Of a stretch of 64,000 nt of DNA, positions 9,543 through 20,320 are shown piece by piece. The position numbers were made by a program, and so were the translations under genes. A model generated the notes under the pieces. That model saw only the letters and a list, made by a program, of their open reading frames with translations, had not been told where the DNA came from and ran no database searches. Source of the DNA: Agapetus fuscipes (taxonomy: Eukaryota; Arthropoda; Insecta; Trichoptera; Glossosomatidae); contig OX637332.1 of the NCBI GenBank assembly GCA_951799405.1, positions 5,399,001 through 5,463,000 on the forward strand, read 5' to 3'. Position 1 is the stretch's first letter. The number at the start of each line of letters is the position of its first letter.

Positions 9543-12120
9543 GCATAGATTATAGTTATTATAAAAAAAAATATATTATAGGCTTAACTTAATTACATAA
9601 ATTATTTATTTTTAGCATAGGTACATTTTAAATTGGATTAAAAATAAATACATACATATTTTAAAATATGTATCATGTGTTAAACAAATACTCAAATTAA
9701 CTTTTTTTAAGCTAAGTAAAATGAAAAATAAATATTTAATGACGTATGCAATACAATATCATAACAAATTAAATTTAAAAAAATATTTATTTGTAAAAAT
9801 ACACCACTTGATTTCATATTAGTGTCATAAGCTCTTAACCTTATGTTGAATCTTTTTTTTAATACAGAAATATTGGCATGAAATCAGGATTTAAAAAAAA
9901 TTACTACCTTTTATTGAATTAGGCGAACTAGTATTACGATAAGGTGTATTAATATATATTTTTTTCATGCTGCTTAAGCATTATGGTAAAGCATAAATAA
10001 TTAGAGCCAAAATTTTAAAGTAAAAGTTTGATTATTTTTAGGTGGAAAGTGTTGCGATGTACATAGGTTTAAAACATGGGCTAGCGATTTAAGAATAGCT
10101 GGTTAATCGATGGGAAGGAAAAATTGATCAGAATAATAAAAAATTGATCAGAATAATAAAAAATCTAAGTTAGAAAATTTTAAGTCAAATGTTTTTTTTT
10201 TAATTTTATTATAAAAAACACTGCTCGTTATTATTGTAAACAAATTGAATTACGAAATTAAAATGTATTTATAAATTTGAGAAATGATATTGTAACAAAA
10301 AATTTTGACGTCTTTTTTAAATATTTTAAATTTGAGAGGAAAATTTTTGTCTTGAGACACTGATTCTGACTAAAACGAACTATTTGTTGAACTTTTTTTT
10401 AAGTAAATAAAATTTTGGTTTCTGCTGGTTCTCACTGTAAATTTACTTTTATTTTTCTTTAAAAAATTACATGACATCTTTCCTTCCCATTTATTTTCTT
10501 GTTTGTAAATTGTTTTTTCAGTGAGCGGTACAAAGTTCCTATAATAAACTTAAGTTTTTTTTATTTATTAGATTTAAGTTAAAAAATATTTTGTTTAAAT
10601 AATTGAGAACCGGTTAAATTGACTGTCAAATATTGCGTAGTAAAAAATAACAATATTTATTTATAAAAATAAATAAATGCAAACACAAAACATTCAAACA
10701 AATTTGTCAGTTTTGATAAAAAGATGTTGAAAAATTGAGAATCATACTTTTGGAAAATAAATGAGTTTTTAATGATAAATATTGATTTTTTTATTGAAAA
10801 ATGTACCAAAGAAGAATAGAAGTAAAAAATAGTTTAATTCAACATTATCTTGTTTTATTTTGGTATTGTAAATATATTTTTTAACCTTTGACATAAAAAA
10901 TTTGATTGTTAATAAGTAAATTATTAAATACATACATTTGAGAAAGCTCAAAAAAAAATCTTGGCCCGAAACTTAAAAGCTTGGTATAAATTTATGATCA
11001 GGGATTTTGATGGTGCGCGGTTTCACTCATATCTGCGGGGAGCTTCTTCATTGTGATGTGCTGTTGATGTTATTGTTATTATCACTGACATCAATGTGAC
11101 ACCATATTAACATCACGCTGAAGATTTGAAAGCAGAATCCTTCAGTTCCGATAAGCCATGTCAACAAACCCCAAAGACAATCAACCATCCAGTGTGTGAC
11201 ATGGGAATTTCCAAGTTTGTAAATTTATACTCAGTTTCTTTTTTTAATAATTCTAAATTAGGTAGTTTTAAGTACTTAGAAAATAATTCAGCAGTTAATA
11301 ACATTATAAATCATTTTATTATTTCGAAAATTTTGCAATAGATAATTCATACGGAAAATATTTTATTCCAAGATAAATTATAATGTTTTTTCTTTGGCTT
11401 AGTCTAAGGATGAAATATTGCATTCGTCTTTAAATTTGTATTTAAAAAAATTAAATACTCATTTTTTACTAAAATACCATGTTATGTTGTTTTTTTGATT
11501 AATGAATTAGAGATGAAACATTAAAAAATCTAGATTTGAATATTTTAAACAACTTTAAGAGTAATCTATTATTAAGTATGGATCATAGGTTAAAATAAAT
11601 ATTAAATTATTAACTAGAATAGGAGAAATATTTTATTATTGATTCAATTTGTCAAAAAAACATTTAATAAACATTAAGTGGCACTGATTTTCCTGCATCA
11701 AATATGGATCACATTAGTTTCTATGGTAAATTTTAAATTAAGATTTCCTTATATTATTATTTTTTATTGAGGTAAATAAAATAAAAAGTTTTTTTTTAAA
11801 TATTTTGTCTGCTCCATTTAGAATAATAATACACACTTTGTTATATGAAATGGAATTACGTAGGTACATATATTTCCTGTAAATTTAAACATTAAGTCAA
11901 TGTATTTATTAATAGTAGGTACCAATGTACTTACTAACATCTACGTTAACTGATTGTAAATTTTAGTTTTAAACTATTTTAAGTTAGGGGATGATCACAC
12001 TTTATAGATAAACAAGTTAACTATAAAGATTAAATAAATGTAAGTTAGGACTTAAAAAATGTGTTTTTATTTATCATGCAAGGTTTGCTAAAAATAGGGT
12101 GACTTTAACTTTCCCATAAA
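9543..12120. other. 2.6 kb AT-rich intronic sequence
   Basis: Very AT-rich, with many A and T runs and a duplicated AAAAATTGATCAGAATAAT near 10130. No exon, element end or coding fragment recognised. By position it is intron of the DDR gene or flanking DNA. Confidence 0.5.
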
Positions 12121-12129
12121 ATAAATAAA

Positions 12130-12350
12130 TTTATTTTCAGTCTCCTTCAAAGTAATCCTTCTTATGTAGATAGAATACTCTTGTGCCAGCATTTCTTCCA
12201 ATCCTCAAAACACTAACGATTTGCGCCGTATGATATGGCTTTTAAATTTACAGCGAAGCGGTCAATATCTCCAAATTTTTGAGTTGTTGTTAATAAAATC
12301 CATGCGTGGCAGAAAATCACGGACAATTAATGACGTGTGCGCTGGCGCAT
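12130..12350 (-). pseudogene. Mariner-type transposase relic, C-terminal part
   Basis: On the minus strand one frame reads DNAPAHTSLIVRDFLP, the catalytic-region signature of mariner transposases (an Asp of the DDD/E triad lies in this motif). Further on, in another frame, CFEDWKKCWHK matches the conserved mariner C-terminal block. Stop codons and frame changes separate the two and no terminal inverted repeats are visible, so this is a dead 3' fragment. Confidence 0.7.
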
Positions 12351-12485
12351 TATCGAGTTCTAATATTCATAACTAGTTCTGGAAATAGTCGAGGAATGTT
12401 GCTTCACGCAAGCGGTGCAGCCCAGCACACTGCCCGAACATTAAAAAGAGCAAATACCGAACCTAACAATATATGCACCTCATAG

Positions 12486-13036
12486 ACCGGTCCGTAGTCT
12501 AATGGTAACACTTCAGACTCGTACATGGAAGGTTGAGGGTTTAAATCCCGGCGGGGCACGAAAAAATACCATTTATATTGTCAAATTTGCTCTTCGCGTG
12601 GTTGAAAAATTCATCAAAAAGGTCCATCCAGCCTTACAGCAACTGGGTCTTGCTTGGAAATTGGTGCCTTCAGGGACGACCAAGCTTGTAAAAAGTCCGG
12701 TCGATATCTCAGTTGGTAGAATGCTTGCATTCCAGTTTCCAAGCCGAGAGCAACGGTTCGATCCTTACCCAGGGTGTCAGAAATGATTTACCGTTTCGGC
12801 GTCTATTTAAAACACAAAATAAATACCGGCAAGGTGTACTCAGCCTTCACAATAAATGAGAACCAGTCCATCCAGGAGCTGGGAAAGCCCAACTTTAACT
12901 GAAAGTGGTTGGTGTAAGGTCAGCCCCCTTACCTGTAAAAATGAATAGATCCCGAATCGCCATATGCGACCCCCTCGGGGATAACGCAGGCAAGAAGTTA
13001 CACTATATGTGTAGCTTAGTTGCGTTAAAATACCTA
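12486..13036 (+). mobile_element. Heterodimeric SINE (B head/body joined to full SINE A)
   Basis: 12486-12560 is a SINE B tRNA-like head (box A TAGTCTAATGG, box B GGTTTAAATCC) and the B body runs to about 12685. After ...GCTTGTAAAAAG the SINE A head starts (TCCGGTCGATATCTCAGTTGG, with box B GGTTCGATCC), followed by the A body and a tail of GTAGCTTAGTTGCGTT. The same B-A junction occurs on the other strand at 38425-38975, so this is a dimeric family rather than a chance insertion. Confidence 0.8.
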
Positions 13037-13059
13037 ACCTAACGTACTATAATGGCATC

Positions 13060-13500
13060 TGTTCTGATAAAATATCCTCACTTATACCCTCACCTCTCGT
13101 CACAACAAGGGCAACTCGTAGAACGGCTCACATCCAACCATTTGCAGTCGATATCAAAACTATGACAACTTGATGTTTTCACGACTCATTCCTTTGCCAA
13201 ACTGCCCGCTTATGGAATGAGTTACTGGTATCTGTGTTTCCATCCAAATTTAATCTAACCCTATTCAAATACAATATCAATCGCCATTTCCTCTCAGTGT
13301 CTCAAAACAAAGCAACGCAACATGCAACGCAACACACACCACAGCACTGCGCAGCTAACGACCCTGCAACCGGATAAAGACAACTGCCACATCACCAACA
13401 CCTCTGCGGCACTATAACAAGTGCCATAGATCCCTAGAGTCCCTTGAATCTAGAGAGTCTCCCGCACAGGCTTCCTTAAAAATATATATATGTATACATA
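13060..13500 (+). pseudogene. LINE 3' end (lineage D)
   Basis: A reading frame near 13200-13310 encodes TARLWNELLVSVFPSKFN and FKYNINRHFLS, the usual C-terminus of jockey/CR1-type LINE reverse transcriptase ORFs (LWNxLP...FPxxxNLxxFKxxIxRHL). After the stop comes a 3' region CTCTGCGGCACTATAACAAG ... GAGTCTCCCGCACAGG, then TTCCTTAAAAATATATATAT. This 3' region is the same as the tail of SINE B copies. 5'-truncated and non-coding today. Confidence 0.7.
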
Positions 13501-13555
13501 TATATATACCCGCACCTCATAAGATTTTCCGTCATAAAAAAAAAGAATCCCTTAC

Positions 13556-13787
13556 CTTCTTTCCATCCCATCTTGTATATTCGTGCCATCCTCCAAGTGA
13601 AGGCCGCCAATACTCCACGCTGTATTGCTCCGTGTACTCCACCCCCAGCCCCTTGGCGTTACGTCCTTGGGTTGCCAGTGCAGTCACCAGACGTGGACCT
13701 CCCAGGTCCACTTGGATGTGCTCCCTCACTCCTGGCTGCATCACTGATGCGGGACACCAGGCGCCACCGCCACGCTCGGAGTTCAGT
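13556..13787 (-). CDS. Ddr: Discoidin domain receptor exon (F5/8 type C domain, central part)
   Basis: An exon of 232 bp on the minus strand. The acceptor is TTGTTATTCCTCAG and the donor GTAAGG. It encodes LNSERGGGAWCP, VDLGGPRLVTALATQGR and GVEYTEQYSVEYWRP, hallmarks of the collagen-binding discoidin domain of DDR receptor tyrosine kinases (GAWCP, TQGR and YxxxYxRxG/P blocks). It begins with the last base of an Arg codon whose first two bases end the exon at 19728, so the frame is continuous (..HYA-R-LNSE..). It ends in phase 0 after WDGKK. The following exons (rest of discoidin, transmembrane segment, kinase) are not in the window. The product would be a single-pass plasma-membrane collagen receptor. 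Confidence 0.85.
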
Positions 13788-13823
13788 CTGAGGAATAACA
13801 AGATACACAATAAGTACAGCTTG

Positions 13824-14052
13824 CAGTGGCGAAGGGTGCCGTACAAGCCGGTTCCCATCGGCTTCCCTTTTAAAATGATGTAACAAAGTAGTTAAAAAAT
13901 ATAGGCACAAAGTAAAAAAATACATTTAAAACCAAAGAAACAATACGTATTTTTTCCCCATTGAAACCATGCAGTCTACCTTATTATAATTTTTGCCTCA
14001 TTTTAAACGGGAAACCGATGGGAATCGGCTTGTATAGCACCCTTCGCCACTG
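13824..14052. mobile_element. hAT-type MITE, 229 bp, copy 1
   Basis: Terminal inverted repeats of ~44 bp start CAGTGGCGAAGGGTGCC and end CACCCTTCGCCACTG. The 8-bp target duplication ACAGCTTG is at 13816-13823 and 14053-14060. The CAG...CTG ends and 8-bp duplication are diagnostic of hAT. No coding capacity. It lies 36 bp upstream of the splice acceptor of the DDR exon. Confidence 0.93.
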
Positions 14053-14109
14053 ACAGCTTGTAACGAAAGGATTAACTAAAAAGTATTTTGGGAAAATAAA
14101 CAATATAGT

Positions 14110-14449
14110 CCGGTCGATGGTTAAGTTGGCAGAGTGTTTGCATTACATGCCGTGAGCTCGGGTTCGAATCCCACCGAGGGTGTCAGAAATGATTTCCCGT
14201 TTCGGTGTTTATTCAAAACCCCAAAATAAAATACCGGCAAGGTTTACTCAGCCTTCACAATAAATGAGTAGGTACCAGCCCCCTCGGGAGCTGGGAAACC
14301 CCCACTTCAACTGAAGTGGTTGGCGTAAGGCCGGCCCCCTTACCTGTAAAAATAAATAGGTGCAACTCGCCACATGCGACCGCTTCGTGGAAAACGTGGC
14401 AAGAAGTTACACTATTTGTGTCGCTTAGTTGCGTTGCGTTGCGATGGGG
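14110..14449 (+). mobile_element. SINE A, full length
   Basis: tRNA-like head with box A-like GATGGTTAAGTTGGCAGAG and box B GGTTCGAATCC, then TGTCAGAAATGATTTCCC, a body with GAGCTGGGAAACCCCCACTT, and a GTTGCGTTGCGTTGCG tail. The downstream AGGGGGGATTTCGATTAGCCC block (14446-14515) resembles 23761-23840, another minor dispersed repeat. Confidence 0.88.
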
Positions 14450-14538
14450 GAATTTTGAATTTTGATGTTAAAACAATATATGTATGATCGACAAGGGGGG
14501 ATTTCGATTAGCCCGGCTTAAAGAGTCGTTGATGAGTG

Positions 14539-14740
14539 TCTTGACTAATAGGTTGGTATGAGGCTGACCACCCAAACTGTAAAACATGGTTTACTGTGCC
14601 GAGGCTTATATTCATTAGAGATTGGGCTTCTATCGTGTAATTCCACATGCGGCATGTGTAAGCGCGTACTTATACGTGTTTGCATGTGAGAATGGATGTA
14701 AAATTAATCTTAAATTTAAAATATCTTTGCTACTTAGATA
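14539..14740 (+). repeat. R retroposon copy with internal deletion
   Basis: Starts TCTTGACTAATAGG. The block between GTTTACTGTGCC and GAGGCTTATATTC is deleted. Weak tail. Confidence 0.8.
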
Positions 14741-15185
14741 ATACATAAAAGATAACAAATTCTTAAAAAATCCTCATTGTCACAAAAAATAGAGTTGGAA
14801 AATGAGGAAGATGAAAACAAATGAGAAAGTATGACAAATTGAAGTGAGTACATAATATTACAAAGGTCCGGTTTTAATTTAATTGTTGAATTGGAGTTAA
14901 ACGTTGATATAAATATCTGTAAACATTTTATAAATAGAAAATCTCACCTGAATCCCATGAAGTAAACAAGTGTTTGATGTATAAACAAGTTGTGGGTTGA
15001 GCTAAACGACAGATGTGGCTCTGGTCAAAACATGTTTTTTCACATAAAGTATAGATTTACCTTATCCATAGAAAATGTTTTCAATTGAAAACTTGGTATG
15101 AAAAAGAAACACATTTTGTAAAAATGTTATTGTATCTGAAGATGATCAGGAGATGGAAAACGTTATATAAACGATATATACGTAC

Positions 15186-15683
15186 TGTAACTGTAACTGT
15201 AACTCTGTCGCCATTCCGCTAGAGGTGGCCAGAGCCTCTGCAGAGTTGCCTCCATTTTTTCCTATCCTGACATACCTCTTTCAATTCCTTCATATACATC
15301 ACCTTTTTCATGCATTTTCTTCTTTTACGCTCACTTTGTATATCCCATTCTTTCACAATCTCCTCAATCTGATCACTCCATACTTTTCTCGGTCGTCCCT
15401 TCCCTCTTTTTCCTTTCACACTTTCTTTGTAAACATACTTTGTCAGTCTATCATCATTCATTCTTTCCACATGCCCAAACCATCTCATCACATTCTTTTG
15501 TACTTTAACTTTCACATCCTCTTTCAAATTACATTCTTTTTTTACCCATTCATTTCTAACTCTATCCCTCAAAGTTTTTCCTGTCATACTTCTCAAATGC
15601 TTCATTTCCACCGTACATACTTTACTCATTTCACTATCATTCACTGTCCATGCTTCACTTCCATACATCAAAGTCGGTAACAA
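15186..15683 (-). pseudogene. RTE-like LINE B, 3' terminal fragment
   Basis: An open frame of 154 codons starting LPTLMYGSEAWTVNDSE and ending in the RWFGHVERMNDDRLT...GRPRKVWSDQI module, the C-terminal region beyond the reverse transcriptase. The 3' end carries tandem TGTAAC units at the low-coordinate side (GTAACTGTAACTGTAACTCTG). It is 5'-truncated, so the ORF is the tail of a longer protein. Confidence 0.85.
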
Positions 15684-15738
15684 CGTAGATATTTGTATTC
15701 ATTATTATTTGTTTGATTATTTGTATGATTATTTGTAT

Positions 15739-16000
15739 TCCTTGACTTATAGGTTGGTATGAGGCTGACCACACATACTGTAACAAATGGTTCACTTTGC
15801 CAATGTCACCCCTGTGTCAGGGAGGGTCGGCAAACGTTGTAGGGTTTATGTTCATTTGAGGTTTGGATTTTATTTGTAAGTACACATTCAGCATTTGTAA
15901 GCGCGAACTACACGTGTTTGTTTGTGGGCATGCATTTGAGAGCCTTAAATGTTAATATGCCTCTAAATCTGCAACTTAGATTATAGATTATTATTATAGA
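15739..16000 (+). repeat. R retroposon copy
   Basis: Full-length GAGGCTGACC subtype with a GATTATAGATTATTATTATAG tail. Confidence 0.9.
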
Positions 16001-17317
16001 TATAAATTAAAAAATATATATATATATATGAAGTAAAAATAAAACAGGGTTTTTTCCTGCCAGCCTGTCTGCCAGAGCCTTAAACCATCAGGAGACTAAG
16101 ACAGGATTCATGAATTAAAAAAAGACACCTTACTCTCTGATGCTCTTCTTTGTAGGTTTATTTTTCTCCTTAAGGGTGATTGAGAGGTCAGCGCGCCCAA
16201 CTTTGATGACCGAAATAACCCATATTTTCAATGGTAAGGTAGCATTTTTTCTCCAGATTCAATTAACACATAAAATTAGGTATTTTTTCCCATCAAACAC
16301 CAATTCAAAATAATTTTATTTACGGAGATACCTTAAATGGAGATTTCTACTGTTGTTATGAATAATTCATAACTTTTTTTTATTTCAAAACATTTATTTT
16401 GATTAGTTTTATTTTTTCTAGATGAAAATTATTTTTTTATACTTTTCATTGATTTTTTATAGTTATTTAAAAAGTACACAAATTTTGCATACGATCGTGT
16501 AGGTAAATTTGCAATTGAATGGTATATTTTCTTTTTAGGATTTGAAGTAATATTTTTTATGTTTGTAATGCAATACTTGTTTTATTTTTTCTCCCCCGAT
16601 TTCTATTTATCATGGAAAAATAAAGATTTCCATACACAATTTTGACTGATTTCAGCGCCATGCGGCCGCTTCGGGAACCTTAGAAAATAATAATTATTCA
16701 CTGAGCATGGCAGAAGAGAATAAAATGTATTTCGCTGGCTTTAAAAAGTTGAAAAGCAAATTAACGTTGTTACTCGAATAAATCGTTTTGTCAAAATACA
16801 TCAAAACTATGACGCAAACTTTAAGCGCTGTATAAGTCCTAATAGGTTTTTTGTTTACGTTATGATTGAGTTAAAACGTGGAGTGTCATACTTGGTAAGC
16901 GCTGTATTATGTCGCATATTGACACAATGCTACACATGGGTTATTGGATATTGAACGTAAAATATTACGTTTTAAACTCGACACTAGTGTTTATAAAGTG
17001 TATAGCAACTGAGACGCTCGTAAGAGGTGCTGCTGTGAGTCAGATACATTATTTGTATGCGCCGTGGCATAGTTAAAGCGTTGACATTTATACTTGGAGA
17101 AGGAATTCGTTGTTTTCGGCACACGCAAGATGTACGCACGCTTTACAATAAAGAGCCATAACTCAAAAATTGGGAAAATTGAGATTTTGATGAAGAACCA
17201 ATGTGAAGAACGCAATAAAAATACGAAAAGAAGGTAGGAGTTTTTGATTGTTGTTTTTGAAGTTGATTTTGTTGTAAGCTCCAGATCTCAACTGTTATAA
17301 ATTGCCTAAGCAAGACC
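16001..17317. other. Unannotated AT-rich intronic sequence
   Basis: A (TA)n run near 16017. Nothing else recognised on either strand. Confidence 0.5.
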
Positions 17318-17565
17318 TCCTTGACTTGTAGGTTGGTATGAGGCTGACCACCCGTGCTGTAAAAATCGGTTCACTTTTGCCAATGCCACCCCGGTTCAGG
17401 GAACGGCGGCAGGAGTAGCAAGGTTTATGTTCATGTGAGGTTTTGTTTATTTGTATGCACACATGCAGAATGTGTAGGCGCGAACCTACATGTGCCTGTC
17501 TCTAGGCATGCATTTCAAATGAGCCATAACATATCTTTGCAGTTTAGATTATAGATAGATTATAC
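17318..17565 (+). repeat. R retroposon copy, diverged
   Basis: Starts TCCTTGACTTGTAGG. GAGGCTGACC type with CACCCCGGTTCAGGG, and a GATTATAGATAGATTA tail. Confidence 0.88.
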
Positions 17566-17664
17566 AAGACGTAAGTTGAAGAGTCCTTACTTCATTAAGA
17601 CTCATTTAATTTGAACTATTTGATTATTGTATTTGATATTGATAAGTTTTAAGATTTGAATTGC

Positions 17665-17805
17665 GCGCGAAGATTGAAATTGCGTGCCTACCCCCCCCCC
17701 CCCCCCCCCCCGGTCAACAGAATTATTATGGACAATATGAACTTTTAAAATTGCGTGTCTACCATCCCCTCCCCCCCTCCCCCGTCAACAGAATTATTAT
17801 GGACT
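17665..17805. repeat. Tandem duplication around poly-C
   Basis: Two ~70-bp units (AATTGCGTGYCTACC, C-rich run, TCAACAGAATTATTATGGAC). The first holds an uninterrupted run of more than 20 C (about 17691-17712); the second has a C run broken by T. No function implied. Confidence 0.8.
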
Positions 17806-18202
17806 AAAGTACAACAAAAAAAATGTAACCCGCCACGATTACAAAAGTGCTAAATCCGGCTTGCTACGATTTTGAGTTGGACACCCCTGTGCTAGAAGTT
17901 TCTATGTTATTTTCATATTTTTTGTTACCTTACTAGTTTCTGTCTTTATGTGCCAAACTTTAAGACTGAAAGTGTATTTTGATTAAAATAGTATCCAAGC
18001 CAAGTCCTTGTTTTACTTTTCACTGTTTTTATCATCACTTAACTAAAATAATTACGTGAAATATTATTTTTCAGTTTCCAATTATGTTTTCAAAAAAAGT
18101 GCAATAAAAAATAATGGATAATGTTTTGACATAATTTTCTGTATTTTACGGATAAAAGAGAAATAAGTCAAATTTATACCAATGATATTTTTTTACAATT
18201 TA
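17806..18202. other. Unannotated sequence
   Basis: No gene or repeat recognised. Confidence 0.5.
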
Positions 18203-18512
18203 TACAAAAGAATGTGATGAGATGGTTTGGGTATGTGGAAAGAATGAATGATGATAGACTGACAAAGTATGTTTACAAAGAAAGTGTGAAAGGAAAAAGA
18301 GGGAAGGGACGACCGAGAAAAGTATGGAGTGATCAGATTGTGGAGATTGTGAAAGAATGGGATATACAAAGTGAGCGTAAAAGAAGAAAATGCGTGAAAA
18401 AGGTGATGGATATGAAGGAATTGAAAGAGGTATGTCAGGATAGGAAAAAATGGAGGCAACTCTGCAGAGGCTCTGGCCACCCCTAGCGGAATGGCGACAG
18501 AGTTACAGCTTA
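18203..18512 (+). pseudogene. RTE-like LINE B, 3' terminal fragment
   Basis: Nearly the same as 15186-15683 but on the plus strand and shorter. Encodes MRWFGYVERMNDDRLTKY through CRGSGHP and ends in a GAGTTACAGCTTACAGC tail. Confidence 0.85.
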
Positions 18513-19275
18513 CAGCTATTTAAGTTTTATTTTAAAAGAAAAGAGAACTATTAACTTGTGTCATGGCTGATGTGGGCTTTAGTGCGACAATTAATTAAAC
18601 ATGCAAAACTTCGAACGCAACTTCCCAACCTTCTTAATATTTGAGCTATTGCTTTTTTTTATTAGGTGTGCGATATATAAAAAAAATACCCACGTTCATC
18701 ATAATATACAGTGTGAGACAGACGGAATAGTACTTTTGCACGCCTTTGTTATAACAAAAGATATGCTCTGCTCACAACAAAACGTTTAAATTCAAGATGC
18801 CAAAAAATGTTTAATTATTTCAACATAGAATTATACTTATGCAAAGTTATTTCGTTTTGCAATTTTTGCATGCATAACTTCTGTACCAAACATGCAGTCG
18901 TGAATACTCAAACATAGCGTTTAAACAAAAGTTTATAAAACTTACACGCTCGCTAAAAGCGTTAATATACTTATATTTTTTTGATGAAACGTAATGCTTG
19001 ACATAGAACATTAATTTATATACTTCAGCAACGACATCTGACCATGATCAGTCAAATTTATTTGACATAAAATTACGCTTTTAGTTTCATAAAACAATTA
19101 AAGAGGTTCTTTAGTCCCGATATTAATAATCTTCTTAAGCTCTCGTTTACCCTTAATCGGACGAGACAATGGATACACAGTTAGAGTGGACAATGTGCGC
19201 ATGTCCACTTTCGAGATTAAATAATAGAATCAAATAATATAGACATGAAACTGCCTCATCAAAACCTATGTATGG
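18513..19275. other. Unannotated AT-rich sequence
   Basis: Small ORFs only. No features recognised. Confidence 0.5.
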
Positions 19276-19712
19276 AGTATCTTGATGTACGGCTGCGAGA
19301 CATGGTGCCTATCCAAAAGAAATAAACGGAGACTAGAGGCTTTTGAGATGTGGTCGTATAGAAGACCACTAGGAATTTACTGGAGAGATCATACTACAAA
19401 TGAGGAGGTTCTTCAAAGAATCGAAGGAGGAAGGCATCTGCTCAGGACCTTGTCCGAAAGGCGTGCAAGATGGTTCGGCCATGTAATACGACAATAAGGT
19501 CTCTTGCATGCCATAATGGAGGGGATGACCGAGGGGATCAAATCTAGAGGACGCCCACGCCAAGAATACCTGGAGGACCTGTTGATGGACGTGCGCTGCT
19601 CATCATATGCAGACCTAAAAAGAGCCACACAAGACAGAGAGGAATGGAGGAGAAGAGTAAAAGAAATTGCGGCAAGCCAATCCTAAGATTGAAACTGGAG
19701 AAAAAGAAGAAA
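19276..19712 (+). pseudogene. LINE lineage E 3' fragment (AAG-type tail)
   Basis: Encodes YGCETWCLSKRNKRRLEAFEMW, a stop, then GRPRQEYLEDLL and EEWRRRVKEIA, the C-terminal region typical of insect RTE-like ORFs. An in-frame stop at 19495 disrupts it. The 3' end GAGAAAAAGAAGAA lies only ~15 bp from the DDR splice donor at 19727. Confidence 0.8.
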
Positions 19713-19727
19713 TGTGACCATGCTTAC

Positions 19728-19830
19728 CTGGCATAATGAGGATCAATGTTTCTGGCAAACGAAGAACTTGCTGTGATACTTCCATCAGGTATTGCTCCAG
19801 ATTCCATGCCCAAAGCCTCACCGCATCGTT
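19728..19830 (-). CDS. Ddr: Discoidin domain receptor exon (start of F5/8 type C domain)
   Basis: A 103-bp minus-strand exon with acceptor CTGTTTTCTTTGCAG and donor GTAAGC. Two bases complete a codon from the previous exon; then 33 codons read RCGEALGMESGAIPD and GSITASSSFARNIDPHYA, and two bases (AG) remain. Cys followed by ALGMESGAIPDxxITASSS is the N-terminal signature of the DDR discoidin domain. Joining to the exon at 13787 gives Arg and then LNSERGGGAWCP, the known order. The longer overlapping frame (LWAWNLEQYLMEV...) is out of phase with both splice partners and is rejected. Confidence 0.87.
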
Positions 19831-20067
19831 CTGCAAAGAAAACAGTAATTTTATTTTAATCGGACAACAAACAGCGTTACATAAGAAATATTATAATATA
19901 ATAATAACAATTAAAAAAAATATGGCCAATTATATGGTACCACGGATATCAAGTTTAGAAAGTTAGAAAGAATTAAAAGTTGTTAATTACAAGTGCCTAA
20001 TTACAAAAAAAAAAAAATACTGCTCTCAAAATAGAATATGATATAATTTTGATATAAAGAGAAGAAC

Positions 20068-20320
20068 GGAAATATAGGAGTACTCAACACCTTCTCTCAG
20101 GGGTCAGTCTCCCCTCCACTGACCCACGCCCTGTATATCCATCCCATCCGGGGATGTGTCACAGGACTCGCATGCAAAAGTTATGTGAGATGCGAGTGGC
20201 AGAAGGCCCTCCCGTGAAGCTACACTTTCCCAAGTGTTTACACAAAGCAAAGGAGGCTCAGAAATCGCTGAAAGATTATAGCCGTGAGGGTTTAGGGCTC
20301 TTTCGGAATATAGGAGTACT
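20068..20320. mobile_element. Unclassified insertion flanked by 17-bp direct repeats
   Basis: GGAATATAGGAGTACT-type repeats occur at ~20068-20084 and ~20298-20314. Between them is ~215 bp of comparatively GC-rich sequence (CTCCCCTCCACTGACCCACG). This looks like an inserted retroposon with its target duplication, but no family was recognised and no tail is visible. Confidence 0.45.

Noticed and set aside
12502..12786. 94-codon ORF across 12502-12786
   Set aside because: Covers SINE B and SINE A tRNA-like heads; no protein signal.
15225..15680. 151-codon plus-strand ORF rich in Phe, His and Ser (also at 18193 and 22767)
   Set aside because: Antisense of the LINE B C-terminal module; recurs only because the LINE recurs.
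17691..17712. Poly-C run with flanking repeats as a CRISPR-like or regulatory array
   Set aside because: Only two tandem units with simple-sequence expansion; nothing further supports a function.
19615..19836. 73-codon minus-strand ORF (LWAWNLEQYLMEV...) as the coding frame of the exon at 19728-19830
   Set aside because: Its phase does not fit the neighbouring exons. The frame giving CGEALGMESGAIPD matches DDR and both splice phases.
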